From Bradyrhizobium sp. (lineage in GTDB: Bacteria; Pseudomonadota; Alphaproteobacteria; Rhizobiales; Beijerinckiaceae): a DNA stretch of 64,000 nt. The stretch covers positions 27,996 to 91,995 of the forward strand of contig SSMV01000120.1 of NCBI GenBank assembly GCA_004799435.1, in the 5' to 3' direction. The stretch's first letter is position 1. The number at the start of each line of letters is the position of its first letter. Below the pieces are notes generated by a model that had not been told where the DNA came from, searched no databases, and saw only the letters and a list, made by a program, of their open reading frames with translations. The translations under genes and the position numbers were made by a program. Positions 24,968 through 33,912 of this stretch are shown piece by piece.

Positions 24968-25498
24968 CTAGGCTTTCGGCCTGAAGGATCGACAGACTGC
25001 GGGATCGGTCTCCAGCCGATCGCCGCCGATCAGGTCGAGGCAATAGGGAATGGCCGGAAAAACCGCGTCGAGGCAGGTGCGGATCGCCGCCGGCTTGCCG
25101 GGCAGATTGACGATGAGCGTGCGCCCGCGCGTGCCCGCGAGCTGACGCGACAAGATCGCGGTTGGCACTTCGCGCAGGCTATGGGCGCGCATGAGTTCGC
25201 CAAAGCCCGGCAAGATCCGGTCGCAGACATCGAGCGTCGCCTCGGGCGTAACGTCGCGCGGGCTCGGGCCCGTGCCGCCGGTCGTCAGGATCAGCGAGCA
25301 GCGTTCCTCGTCAGTGAGCACGATCAGCGCCGCCGCGATCTCGGCGCGCTCGTCGGGCACCAGCCGGCGCATCGCGCGCCATGACGTCGAGAGGATCGCC
25401 GTGAGTGCGGCTTCGATTGCCGGACCGCCCTTGTCCTCATAGACGCCGGCCGAGGCGCGGTCGGAGATGGTGACGACCCCGATCGGCGCCGCACTCAT
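24968..25498 (-). CDS. mog: Molybdopterin adenylyltransferase
   Basis: MogA/MoaB-family enzyme (176 residues) that adenylates molybdopterin before molybdenum insertion. Motifs seen: IGVVTISDRASAGVYEDKGG at the N-terminus, the central LILTTGGTGPSPRDVTPEA, and the GRTLIVNLPGKPAAIRTCL segment near the C-terminus. Its ATG overlaps the stop of the upstream SulP transporter gene (ATGA), so both are translated from one transcript. That coupling hints that the transporter could bring in molybdate. Confidence 0.95.
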   Translation of the reverse strand: MSAAPIGVVTISDRASAGVYEDKGGPAIEAALTAILSTSWRAMRRLVPDERAEIAAALIVLTDEERCSLILTTGGTGPSPRDVTPEATLDVCDRILPGFGELMRAHSLREVPTAILSRQLAGTRGRTLIVNLPGKPAAIRTCLDAVFPAIPYCLDLIGGDRLETDPAVCRSFRPKA

Positions 25499-27207
25499 GG
25501 GCTAATCTCCGGCTGACGCGCGGCGCCCGCGCGAAACGCTTTGATCGCTTCTTCGACGCTGTGAAAGAGCCGGTCAGGACCGATCAGTCTGTTCAGCCCC
25601 TGACGAGCGAAGCTTTGTTGAGCGCGCAGGGATTCGAGCCGGGCGAAAGCGATCTCGACGCCGGCGGCGCGCAGCCGGCCAATCATCGCCGCGAGGATCG
25701 TCGCGCCGGTATAGTCGATCTCGACGATGGCGTCGGCCTCGATCACCAATAGCCTGACGCCCGGCTCGGAAAAGGCGCGGATCGATTGCTGAAAGGCGTA
25801 GGCGTTGAGAAAAGACAGCGGCGCCTGCGGGGCGACGACCCGAACGCCGGGCTCGCGCTCGCCATGCTGCTGCAACGCGCTCGCCGGCCACCAGATCGAC
25901 GTGCCGGGAATGCGCTCGAATTCGATCACGCGCGCCCGCGTCGTCGTCCAGACGCCATGCAATAGGGAGAGGACGATGCCAACGCTCACGCCCTGCTGGA
26001 TCGGCAGAAGCAACAGCGCCAGCATAGTGACGATTACCAGAGCGAATTCGGGGCGGCTGCGCCGCCACACATCGGCCATGGTCGCGACGCGCACGATGCG
26101 CTGGGCGACAAAGAGCAACACGCCGGCGAGCGCCGCATGCGGCACCTCGGCGAAAAGACCGGCGCCGAAAGCGGCCAGGACGATCGCCAGCGCCGCACAG
26201 AGAAGCGCGCCCAGTTGCGAGACGCCGCCGGTCTCGGCGACCACCGCCGTGCGCGGCGGGCTGGCGTTGAGCGGAAAGGCGCCAACCAGTCCGGCGATCA
26301 GATTGGCGGCGCCGACGCCGACAAAATCGCGCCCAACATCGGGGCCTTCGCCCGAAGCGGCGGCGAAACTGCGGGTCGTCGCAGCCGTCTGCACCATGAC
26401 GACAAGCGCGATCAGCAGCGCGAGTGGGGCCAATTGCGGCAGATCGGGCAGCGCCGCCGTCGGCCAGACCAGTCGCGGCGTCGCGCCGGCGACGACGCCG
26501 AGCGTCTCGACGCCCCGCGTCTCAAGCCCGAAGACCGCCGTCAGAGCGGCGGCGACGACCAAGCCGATCAGCGCGCCGGGAAATCGAGGACTGAGACGTT
26601 CGCCCCAGAGCATGATCGCCAGCACGCCGAGGCCAAGGCCAAGCGTCAGCGGATTGATCGATCCGACCTCGCCGGCGAGCGCAATCGCCTGTGCGACGAG
26701 CGAGCCCGACGGCGAAGCGACGCCGAACAGGGCCGGCGCCTGACTGACGGCGATATGCCCGGCGATGCCGGCGAGAAAGCCGGTGGTGACCGGGATCGAT
26801 AGAAGATCGGCGACAAAGCCGAGGCCGCAGGCGCCGCCGAAGGCAAGGATCGCCCCAACCAGCAGCGCCAGCGCCGCCGCATCGGCCGCGTAATGGGGCG
26901 AGCCGGCCGTCGCCAGCAGCGCCAGCGACCCGGCGAAGATCGGCGCGACAGTCGAATCGGCCCCGACCGACACAAGCCGCGAAGCGCCGAAGATCGCGAA
27001 GCCGACCGCTCCGGCGAAGAGCGCGATGAAGCCGATCTGCGGACCGAGACCGGCGAGGCGAGCCGTCGCCATCTGCTCTGGGACCGCAATCGCCGCCAGC
27101 GTCAGGCCGGCGATCATGTCGGCGCTGAGGTCGCTCCAGCGCCAGCCAGCAAAAGAATGAAACAGCGGCCAGCGACGCGGCGAGGCGGCGGCGGGCGTTT
27201 CGCTCAT
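25495..27207 (-). CDS. SulP-family anion transporter with STAS domain
   Basis: A 570-residue membrane transporter. It has the SulP N-terminal signature (DMIAGLTLAAIAVPEQMATARLAGL), about twelve to fourteen membrane segments and a C-terminal STAS domain (about 465-560) with AIVEIDYTGATILAAMIGRL. SulP proteins carry sulfate, bicarbonate, molybdate or dicarboxylates; the sequence alone does not decide. Translational coupling to mog makes molybdate a real possibility. The start is set at MSETPAAASP; the frame is open 26 codons upstream. Confidence 0.92.
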   Translation of the reverse strand: MSETPAAASPRRWPLFHSFAGWRWSDLSADMIAGLTLAAIAVPEQMATARLAGLGPQIGFIALFAGAVGFAIFGASRLVSVGADSTVAPIFAGSLALLATAGSPHYAADAAALALLVGAILAFGGACGLGFVADLLSIPVTTGFLAGIAGHIAVSQAPALFGVASPSGSLVAQAIALAGEVGSINPLTLGLGLGVLAIMLWGERLSPRFPGALIGLVVAAALTAVFGLETRGVETLGVVAGATPRLVWPTAALPDLPQLAPLALLIALVVMVQTAATTRSFAAASGEGPDVGRDFVGVGAANLIAGLVGAFPLNASPPRTAVVAETGGVSQLGALLCAALAIVLAAFGAGLFAEVPHAALAGVLLFVAQRIVRVATMADVWRRSRPEFALVIVTMLALLLLPIQQGVSVGIVLSLLHGVWTTTRARVIEFERIPGTSIWWPASALQQHGEREPGVRVVAPQAPLSFLNAYAFQQSIRAFSEPGVRLLVIEADAIVEIDYTGATILAAMIGRLRAAGVEIAFARLESLRAQQSFARQGLNRLIGPDRLFHSVEEAIKAFRAGAARQPEISP

Positions 27208-27381
27208 CGAAATCGGCGCTCTCGCAATACGGCGTTCCTCAAACGGCCTCGCAGAGCATTGGACGGCCGCCTGCCGCTTATTCACGCCAATCGGGTGCTC
27301 TCAGTCAATGCGCCGAGCCGCTTTCGCCGCCGCGCGCGACGCGATAGGCTCGCCGACGCGACTCCAGGGAGCCCTGTCTTT

Positions 27382-27903
27382 ATGTTCACGCGACGCCTGG
27401 CGTTGGCGATCGGCCTGCTCTTCGCCCTTGTCGGCGCGCAGGGGCCAGAGTTCTCCCAGCAATATCGTCAGCGCTTGGGCGGCGCGCTCAACGAGCTCAA
27501 CCGCATCGTCGCCGGCTTCAATGCCGACGCGGCGCGCCAATCGATCACGCCGGTTGAGGCGATCGCCCGGCTCGAAGGCAATCCCGACCCGCTCGCCCAG
27601 GCGCGCGGCGAAGCGATCGAGACCGACATCGCCCGCGAGTCGCGTCTCGAGCGGGCCTATGACGACATGCTGACGACCGGTACGATGAAGCGGCTCTTCG
27701 CGATGACGGTCGATTTCGATCCGGCCATCGCTTCGCAGACGCTGCAAAATTTTGAACCCGCGGTCCCGATCACCCCGGAAGCGCTCCTCTTCGCCGGCAT
27801 GGCGCTGATTTTCGGCTGGGCCGCAACGCATCTCTGCGCCTGGCCGATTCGGCGTCAATGGCGGGAGCGGCAAGCGCGTCGTCGCAGCGAGCGCATGGCC
27901 TGA
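27382..27903 (+). CDS. DUF2937-family membrane protein
   Basis: A 173-residue protein with one N-terminal membrane segment (MFTRRLALAIGLLFALVGAQ), a periplasmic stretch with GPEFSQQYRQRLGGALNELN and LEGNPDPLAQARGEAIE, and a C-terminal membrane segment (LLFAGMALIFGWAATHLCAW) followed by a basic tail. This N-out architecture and the EFSQQYRQRL motif match the DUF2937 family of unknown function. It is divergent from the SulP gene. Confidence 0.85.
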   Translation: MFTRRLALAIGLLFALVGAQGPEFSQQYRQRLGGALNELNRIVAGFNADAARQSITPVEAIARLEGNPDPLAQARGEAIETDIARESRLERAYDDMLTTGTMKRLFAMTVDFDPAIASQTLQNFEPAVPITPEALLFAGMALIFGWAATHLCAWPIRRQWRERQARRRSERMA

Positions 27904-28020
27904 TCGGCCCGGGTTAACCAAGCGCCGCCCGGAGTAACCCTAATCGTCGCAAATCGAGACGAAAGAGAACAAAGGCGGTAGGGATTCTCCCCTTCCCGCC
28001 CGGCTCGAGGCGGCCCTGGC

Positions 28021-28836
28021 GTGAGTTCGATGAGCGTCAATCTGTCCCCCGCTTCAATCTCCGCCGAACGCCGGCCCTGCGTCGCCGGACTGCGGGTCAA
28101 TGTCGCGACGCTGAGCGAAGCGGTCGAGCTCGCCATTGCGAAAGCTGTCGAGGGCAAGGGCTTCACCTTCTACACGCTCAATCTCGATCACATCGTCAAG
28201 CTGCGCCAAAGCGCCGTCTTCCGTTCCGCCTATCGCCGCGCCACTTTCGTTTCGGCGGACGGCTGGCCAATCGTCCGCCTCGCCAATCGTGCCGCAAGGC
28301 CGGAAGGCCGCAAGATCGAGCGAACCGCCGGCGCAGACATCGTCGAGCCGCTGTTGAGCGCGGCGGCCGAGCGGGACTTGCCCATTTATCTCATCGGACC
28401 GGCGCCCGAGGCCCAGGCGGAGGCGATCGACGCGTTGCGCAAGCGCCTGCCGACGCTGCGCATCGTCGGCGCCGAAGCGCCGACAGTCGAAGCCGGCGAT
28501 CCGCATTTCGACCGGCTCGGCATAGCGCGGCGCATTCAGGCGAGCGGCGCGAGACTGTGCCTCGTCTCGCTCGGCGCGCCCAAGCAAGAACTTCTCGCCG
28601 ACGCGCTGTCGGCCCATTGTCCGTCGGTCGGCTTCGTCTGCGCCGGCGCGGCGCTCGATTTCATTGCTGAGAGGATGCGCCGCGCGCCGGAATGGATGCG
28701 CAATCGCGGCCTCGAATGGCTGTGGCGGCTCGTTTGCGAGCCGTTGCGCCTCGGGCCGCGCTACGCGGCCTGCGCTTATGCGCTGCTGCTGCTCGAGTTC
28801 GGCGTCGCCATCCTGCCGGATGAGGAAGCGGCGTGA
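28021..28836 (+). CDS. WecG/TagA/CpsF-family glycosyltransferase
   Basis: GT26 enzyme that adds a sugar, often an N-acetylated or mannosaminuronic one, to a lipid-linked intermediate during polysaccharide assembly. The 271-residue product has GKGFTFYTLNLDHIVKL, TFVSADGWPIVRLANR, and LVSLGAPKQELLAD, the family hallmarks. The GTG start has GAGG ten bases upstream, better spaced than for the ATG nine bases later. This is the first gene of the polysaccharide cluster and its stop overlaps the next start (GTGA). Confidence 0.92.
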   Translation: MSSMSVNLSPASISAERRPCVAGLRVNVATLSEAVELAIAKAVEGKGFTFYTLNLDHIVKLRQSAVFRSAYRRATFVSADGWPIVRLANRAARPEGRKIERTAGADIVEPLLSAAAERDLPIYLIGPAPEAQAEAIDALRKRLPTLRIVGAEAPTVEAGDPHFDRLGIARRIQASGARLCLVSLGAPKQELLADALSAHCPSVGFVCAGAALDFIAERMRRAPEWMRNRGLEWLWRLVCEPLRLGPRYAACAYALLLLEFGVAILPDEEAA

Positions 28837-29783
28837 GCGCGGCTCCGCGTGCGGCGTTGACGATTGCGCCTTCGCGCCTCGGCTTCGGTTGCGCCTCGCT
28901 GGGCTCGCGCGTCTCCGCCGTCGCCGGACTCGACGCTCTGGCCCAGGCCTTCGACGCCGGCGTCAACTGGTTCGATGTCGCCCCCGCCTATGGCGCGGGC
29001 GAAGCGGAGCGCCTGTTGGGGCGTTTCCTCAAGGGGCGGCGCGATCGTGCGATTGTCGTCACCAAGGTTGGTATCGCTCCGCCCGAGCGGCTTGGAGCGA
29101 TTAAACTCGCCTATACGCTCGGGCGGCCGCTCGCCGCCCGTTTCGCCGGCCTGCGCCGCGGCTTTCGCGCCCTATCGGCCACCCGCAACCGCCATCTGCC
29201 GCTGACCGCCGCGCTGATCGAAAGGTCGATCGAGGATTCGCTTCGCCGGCTTGGCGTCGATCATATCGATATTTACGCGCTGCACGACCCCGATCCCGCC
29301 GATGTGGCGCGCGACGACGTGCGCGAGGCGCTCCAGAGAGTGCGCGCCCGCGGACAGGCGCGCGCCGTCGCCGTCGCCGGCCGGCTCGAGGCCTGCCGCG
29401 CCGCGCTGAGCGTCGAGGCGCCCTATGCGATGTTGCAGACCAGCGTCGCCGATCTTGCAGAAGGGGAACCAGCGTTCTCGACAAGCGACGCGCTGATCGT
29501 GAGCCATTCGGTATTCGGCGCGGCGGGAAGCGGATTTGCCCGCCTCGCTGACAGGCTCGGCCGCGCGCCTGATCGCCATCGCCGGTTGATCGCCGCCGGC
29601 TATGACGCCGACCCGTCGCGCGCCGCCGCCGCTCTGCTGCTCGACAGCGCCCTCGCCGGCAATCCCGACGGCGTGGTGCTGGCTTCGATGTTCGATCCGC
29701 GCCATCGCGTCGCCGATCTGGCGCGCGCCGAAAAGCCGGCAGGCCCTGAAGCGCTCGCCCTGCTCGCCGAGACGCTCGCATGA
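28833..29783 (+). CDS. Aldo/keto reductase-family protein
   Basis: A 316-residue NAD(P)H-dependent oxidoreductase of the TIM-barrel aldo/keto reductase family. The catalytic residues are present: Asp and Tyr in NWFDVAPAYGAGEAE, Lys in VVTKVGI and His in YALHDPDP. Sequence after the barrel centre (SVADLAEGEP, IVSHSVFG) is divergent. Translational coupling to a glycosyltransferase on each side implies it acts on a sugar or sugar-linked carbonyl in the polysaccharide pathway. GTG start overlapping the preceding stop; the next gene overlaps by ATGA. Confidence 0.88.
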   Translation: MSAAPRAALTIAPSRLGFGCASLGSRVSAVAGLDALAQAFDAGVNWFDVAPAYGAGEAERLLGRFLKGRRDRAIVVTKVGIAPPERLGAIKLAYTLGRPLAARFAGLRRGFRALSATRNRHLPLTAALIERSIEDSLRRLGVDHIDIYALHDPDPADVARDDVREALQRVRARGQARAVAVAGRLEACRAALSVEAPYAMLQTSVADLAEGEPAFSTSDALIVSHSVFGAAGSGFARLADRLGRAPDRHRRLIAAGYDADPSRAAAALLLDSALAGNPDGVVLASMFDPRHRVADLARAEKPAGPEALALLAETLA

Positions 29784-31087
29784 CCGCCACGACGTCGCCA
29801 AACCCTCGGCCGCAAGAGAGGCGCGCAAGGCGGCTGCTCGCCGTTCATCGCTGGGGCTATCGCAAAGGCGGCGCCGAGGGCGTTCACCTCGATCATCTCG
29901 CGCTGTTTCGTCAGCGCGGCTGGGACTGCGCCGAGTTCACCGTCGATCATCCCGACAACGAGCCCTCGCCGTGGCGCGATTATTTTCCCACGCCCTTCGC
30001 TCCGAAGCCCGGCCTCGCCGGCATCGGCGCGCTGCCGCGCTTTTTTCATTCACGCGAGGCGGCCGAGAAATTCGCCAGACTCATCGACGATTTCCGTCCC
30101 GACGTGATCCACGCCCATGGCGTCTATCATCACCTCACCAATGCGATCCTGGCGCCGGCGCGCAAGCGCGGCGTGCCGATCGTCTATACGCTGCACGATT
30201 ACAAGCTGATCTGCCCGGCCTATCACTTCTACACCGAGCGCAAGGGCGTCTGCGAAGACTGCCGCGGCGGCAAGCAGTGGAACTGTCTGACCAACCGCTG
30301 CACAGGCGGCCCGCTTGCGCAGGATGCGCTCTACGCGCTCGACGGCCTCATCCAATGGCATGGCGGCGCCTTGCGCAAATCGGTTGCGCGCTTCGTCGGC
30401 CCATGCCGCTTCATTGTCGATAAATTCGCCGAACACGGCTTTCCACGCGACAGGCTGCGATACATCCCGAATTTCTTCGAGAGCGAAGACGACGCGCCGG
30501 TCTCGTCCGACGCGGTCGCCGCGCTGCGCTTGGCGCGCGGACGCAACATCGTCTTTTTCGGCCGGCTCTCGGCGGAGAAAGGCGTCGATGTCCTCATCGA
30601 CGCCGCCGCCGCCGCGGGCGCGCCTCTGACCATCGTTGGGGACGGTCCGAAGCGCGCCGAACTCGAAGCGCAGGCGCGCGCGCTCGGCGCGCGTTGCCAG
30701 TTCACCGGTCATCTGAAAGGGGTGGCCCTCTGGGCGCAGGTCGAAGCGGCGAGTGCGATCGCGCTGCCTTCCGTCTGGTATGAAATCGCGCCAAAAAGCG
30801 TGCTCGAAGCGCAGGCGCGCGGCAAGCCGATCATCGCGACCCGCATCGGCGGTCTGCCTGAACTGGTGACTGACCGCGAGACTGGCCTGCTGGTCGAACC
30901 CAACGATCGCGCCGGCCTCGCCGACGCCCTGCGCCGGCTTCTCGCGATGGATGACAGCGCGCTCGTCGAAATGGGGGCGAGAGGCCGCGAGCAGGCGACG
31001 AGCAGTTTCACCCGCGATCGTTACTATCGCGAAATGACGGCGCTCTATGGCGAGCTTGTCCCGGAACTCGCCGAGGCGAGCCCATGA
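29780..31087 (+). CDS. Glycosyltransferase family 4 protein
   Basis: A 435-residue GT-B glycosyltransferase. The N-terminal domain has HRWGYRKGGAEGVHLDHLAL and DVIHAHGVYHHLTNAIL. A Cys-rich insert (CPAYHFYTERKGVCEDCRGG and CLTNRC) may bind zinc, as in some GT4 enzymes. The donor domain has IVFFGRLSAEKGVDVLIDA, LTIVGDGPKRAEL and the EX7E-type region ALPSVWYEIAPKSVLEAQA. It probably extends the lipid-linked repeat of the exopolysaccharide. ATGA overlap at both ends. Confidence 0.93.
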   Translation: MTATTSPNPRPQERRARRLLAVHRWGYRKGGAEGVHLDHLALFRQRGWDCAEFTVDHPDNEPSPWRDYFPTPFAPKPGLAGIGALPRFFHSREAAEKFARLIDDFRPDVIHAHGVYHHLTNAILAPARKRGVPIVYTLHDYKLICPAYHFYTERKGVCEDCRGGKQWNCLTNRCTGGPLAQDALYALDGLIQWHGGALRKSVARFVGPCRFIVDKFAEHGFPRDRLRYIPNFFESEDDAPVSSDAVAALRLARGRNIVFFGRLSAEKGVDVLIDAAAAAGAPLTIVGDGPKRAELEAQARALGARCQFTGHLKGVALWAQVEAASAIALPSVWYEIAPKSVLEAQARGKPIIATRIGGLPELVTDRETGLLVEPNDRAGLADALRRLLAMDDSALVEMGARGREQATSSFTRDRYYREMTALYGELVPELAEASP

Positions 31088-32757
31088 TCGCGCTCGGGCT
31101 CGAAGGCGCGTCGGCGCAGACGCATGAAACCATCATCGTCGGCAGCGGCCCAGCCGGGCTGACCCTGGCGATGGAACTGGCGCGGCGCGGGCGCCCCGCC
31201 CTGCTGCTCGAATCCGGTCTCGACCGCGCCGGCGCGGCGCAGGATCTTTCCGCCGCAACGCTGGTCGACCCCGCCCGCCATGACGACATGCGAATCGCCG
31301 TCGCGCGGCGCCTGGGCGGAACCTCGAACCTCTGGGGCGGCCGCAGCCTACCGCTCGACCCGGTCGATTTCGTTCCGCGCCCCTTTGCCGATCTGACCCG
31401 CTGGCCGATCGAATACGAGGAAATCGCCCGCCACTATCCGGCCGCTTGCCGCTACGTCGATTGCGGCGAAGCCGCTTTCACGCTTGCCGCTCCCGATTTG
31501 CGGCCGGCTGACGACGACTTTTCGCTTACCTCGCTTGAGCGCGCCAGCAACCGTCCCTGGTTCCAGAAGGCGCATGCGGCGACGCTTCACGCCTCGAAGC
31601 TGATCGACATTCGTCTCGGCGCGACCGTCGTTGAGCTCGACGTGGCCGAGAATGGCCATGTGAATGGCGTGGTCACCGTCGCGGCCGACGGGCAGAGATG
31701 CGCCCTGCGCGCGGAGCGAGTCGTGCTTGCCGCCGGCGGACTCGAATCGACCCGTCTGCTGCTCGCCGCGCAACGCCGCCATCCGGCGCTGTTCGGCGGG
31801 ACTGATGGCCCGCTCGGGCGCTATTACATGGGCCATCTGATCGGCGAGATCGCCGATGTCGTCTTCGCCGGCGCGGCGATCGATAACGCCTTCGATTTTA
31901 TGCGCGACGGTCGCGGCTCTTTTGTCCGCCGCCGAATAACGCCAAGCCCAGCGCTGCAGATGCGGCTCGAATTGCCCAACATCGCCTTCTGGCCGATCGC
32001 GCCGCCGATCGCCGACCCGCGCCATCGCAGCGGTCCGCTGTCGGCGACGGCGCTGGCGCTTTCGACCCCCGTCCTCGGCCGGATGATCCTTCCCGAACTG
32101 ATCCGCGCCCGCCATCTCAAGGGCAATCTCGATTGGCGCGCCCATGCGCGCAATGTCCTCGGCGATCTGCCGGGGACAGCGAGCTTCCTCGCCGGCTTCA
32201 TCCGGCGGCGCTATTTCAGCGCCGAACGCATCCCCGGCTTCTTTTTGCGCAACGGAGCGCGCCGCTACGGCCTTTCCTATCATGGCGAGCAGAGCCCCAA
32301 TCGCGACAGCAAGGTCACGCTTGAGCGCGAGACCGACCGGCTCGGCCTGCCGCGGTTGCGCATCGATCTGCGCTTTGCCCGCGCCGACGCCGAAGCCGTG
32401 GCGCGCGCCCATGTCAGCCTCGCGCGCTGGCTGCAAGCCTCGGGATTTGGCCGGATCGAATATCGCCAGAACGAAGCCGAAAGCGCCGACGCCGCGTTGG
32501 CGCTGATGTCGCATGGCTCGCATCAAATCGGCACGGCGCGCATGGGCGCGACGCGCGGCGAGGGCGTCGTCGACGCCAACCTCGCCGCCTTCGACTGTCC
32601 CAATCTCTATGTTCTGGGTTCGGCCGTCTTTCCGACTTCTGGCCAGGCCAATCCAACTCTGTCGATCGTCGCCTTCGCCGTTCGGCTCGCCGACAGGCTC
32701 TCTGCCATCGCCGCGCCGGTCGCCGTCACGCGAGCGCAGGCGAGCGCGCATGGCTGA
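31084..32757 (+). CDS. GMC-family FAD-dependent oxidoreductase
   Basis: A 557-residue flavoprotein. The FAD-binding motif ETIIVGSGPAGLTLAMELAR lies at about 16-35, followed by a LLLESG strand end. The GMC signature region RRLGGTSNLWGGRSLPLDPVD comes next. The C-terminal part has SHGSHQIGTARMG and SAVFPTSGQANPTLSIVAFA with the catalytic His/Asn pair. Such enzymes oxidise sugar or alcohol hydroxyls. Inside a polysaccharide cluster next to an aldo/keto reductase it suggests redox editing of a sugar. Its 3' end overlaps the opposite glycosyltransferase gene by 32 bases. Confidence 0.92.
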   Translation: MIALGLEGASAQTHETIIVGSGPAGLTLAMELARRGRPALLLESGLDRAGAAQDLSAATLVDPARHDDMRIAVARRLGGTSNLWGGRSLPLDPVDFVPRPFADLTRWPIEYEEIARHYPAACRYVDCGEAAFTLAAPDLRPADDDFSLTSLERASNRPWFQKAHAATLHASKLIDIRLGATVVELDVAENGHVNGVVTVAADGQRCALRAERVVLAAGGLESTRLLLAAQRRHPALFGGTDGPLGRYYMGHLIGEIADVVFAGAAIDNAFDFMRDGRGSFVRRRITPSPALQMRLELPNIAFWPIAPPIADPRHRSGPLSATALALSTPVLGRMILPELIRARHLKGNLDWRAHARNVLGDLPGTASFLAGFIRRRYFSAERIPGFFLRNGARRYGLSYHGEQSPNRDSKVTLERETDRLGLPRLRIDLRFARADAEAVARAHVSLARWLQASGFGRIEYRQNEAESADAALALMSHGSHQIGTARMGATRGEGVVDANLAAFDCPNLYVLGSAVFPTSGQANPTLSIVAFAVRLADRLSAIAAPVAVTRAQASAHG

Positions 32758-33838
32758 TCGTCTCCTCGATCAAGGCGTCATAACGATCGAGCGCGGCGTC
32801 GAGCGAGAAGGCGCGCGCGCGGGCCTGACGTGGCGCCGGATCGCCGGGCTCGGAGAGCGCGCGAGCCAAGGCGGAAGTCAGCGCGACGACATCGCCGACA
32901 GGAACCAAAGCGCCAAGTTCCGGCGCATCGATAATCTCGGCCGGCCCGCCGCAGGCTGTGGCGACAACCGGCAGCCCATGCGCCAGGCCCTCGACGCAGA
33001 CGAGGCCGAAGGCTTCGCGGCGCGACGACAGCGCGAGGCAGCGCGCCTGGCCGACCCAGGCCCCGGCGTCCGACGAGAAGCCTGGCGCCTCGACGCGCTC
33101 AGTGACGCCGAGCGCCTTCGCTTCGGCTTCGAGACGAACCCGCTCAGATCCTTCGCCGAGAATGACCAGACGCGTGTCCTTTCGCTCGAGTCGAGCGAAG
33201 GCGCGCAGGAGCGTGACGAAATCCTTGTCGGGAACGAGCCGGCCCAGCGCGACGATTGTCGGCGGACGCAGGGCGAGCGCGGAAGGCGTGAGCGGCGGCG
33301 GGAAGGGTTCGGGCGCGGCCGGATTGGCGATTGCGCGAGCGCGCGAGCGCGGAACTGCGAAGCGCGCCACGAGATCGTCGCGCAGAACATTGGAGACGGC
33401 GACGCTCGCCGCCGTGAAGCGCGAGATGAACGGCGTCGCGAGATAGCCGATGCGGCTGAGGCGTTCCGGCTCGCTGGCGAAGAAACCATGATAGGAAAGG
33501 ATCGCGCGATCGCCGCGACCCGCCCAGTTCGCCGCGAGCGCATGTTTGAGATTGGCGGCGGCCAGCGCCGAAAGACTGACATCTGGCCCGCGGCTCGCCA
33601 GGATGCGCGCGAGCGCCAGCGTTGCGCGCCCATGGCCGCGTGGGAGAACCTCGAGCGCGACGTCATGCGACAGGAAGGGCAAAGCCTCGGAAGCTTCGAA
33701 ATCGACGACGAAAGTAACCCGGTCGCCGCGCGCCGCGAAGCCGGAGGCGAGACGCGCCCAAACGCGTTCCGCGCCGCCGCCAACCAGCGCATGGATGTAG
33801 AAAAGGAGCGTGCGGGGGCGAGCATTCGCGTTTGGCAT
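32726..33838 (-). CDS. Glycosyltransferase family 4 protein (opposite strand)
   Basis: A 370-residue GT-B glycosyltransferase. The N-terminal part has LLFYIHALVGGGAERVWARL, a glycine-rich loop typical of GT4, and SYHGFFASEPERLS. The C-terminal donor domain has IVALGRLVPDKDFVTLLRAF, LVILGEGSERVRLE and the EX7E motif in SSRREAFGLVCVEGLAHGLP. It is the only gene of the cluster on the minus strand, tail-to-tail with the GMC gene and divergent from the next gene over a 74-base gap that must hold two promoters. Confidence 0.92.
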   Translation of the reverse strand: MPNANARPRTLLFYIHALVGGGAERVWARLASGFAARGDRVTFVVDFEASEALPFLSHDVALEVLPRGHGRATLALARILASRGPDVSLSALAAANLKHALAANWAGRGDRAILSYHGFFASEPERLSRIGYLATPFISRFTAASVAVSNVLRDDLVARFAVPRSRARAIANPAAPEPFPPPLTPSALALRPPTIVALGRLVPDKDFVTLLRAFARLERKDTRLVILGEGSERVRLEAEAKALGVTERVEAPGFSSDAGAWVGQARCLALSSRREAFGLVCVEGLAHGLPVVATACGGPAEIIDAPELGALVPVGDVVALTSALARALSEPGDPAPRQARARAFSLDAALDRYDALIEETISHARSPALA

Positions 33839-33912
33839 CGAACCGAGTTTGTAGCGGAGAACGATGCGCGCGGGAAACCGTCCGCGACTTTGCGCTGGCG
33901 TGGGATTCGCCG

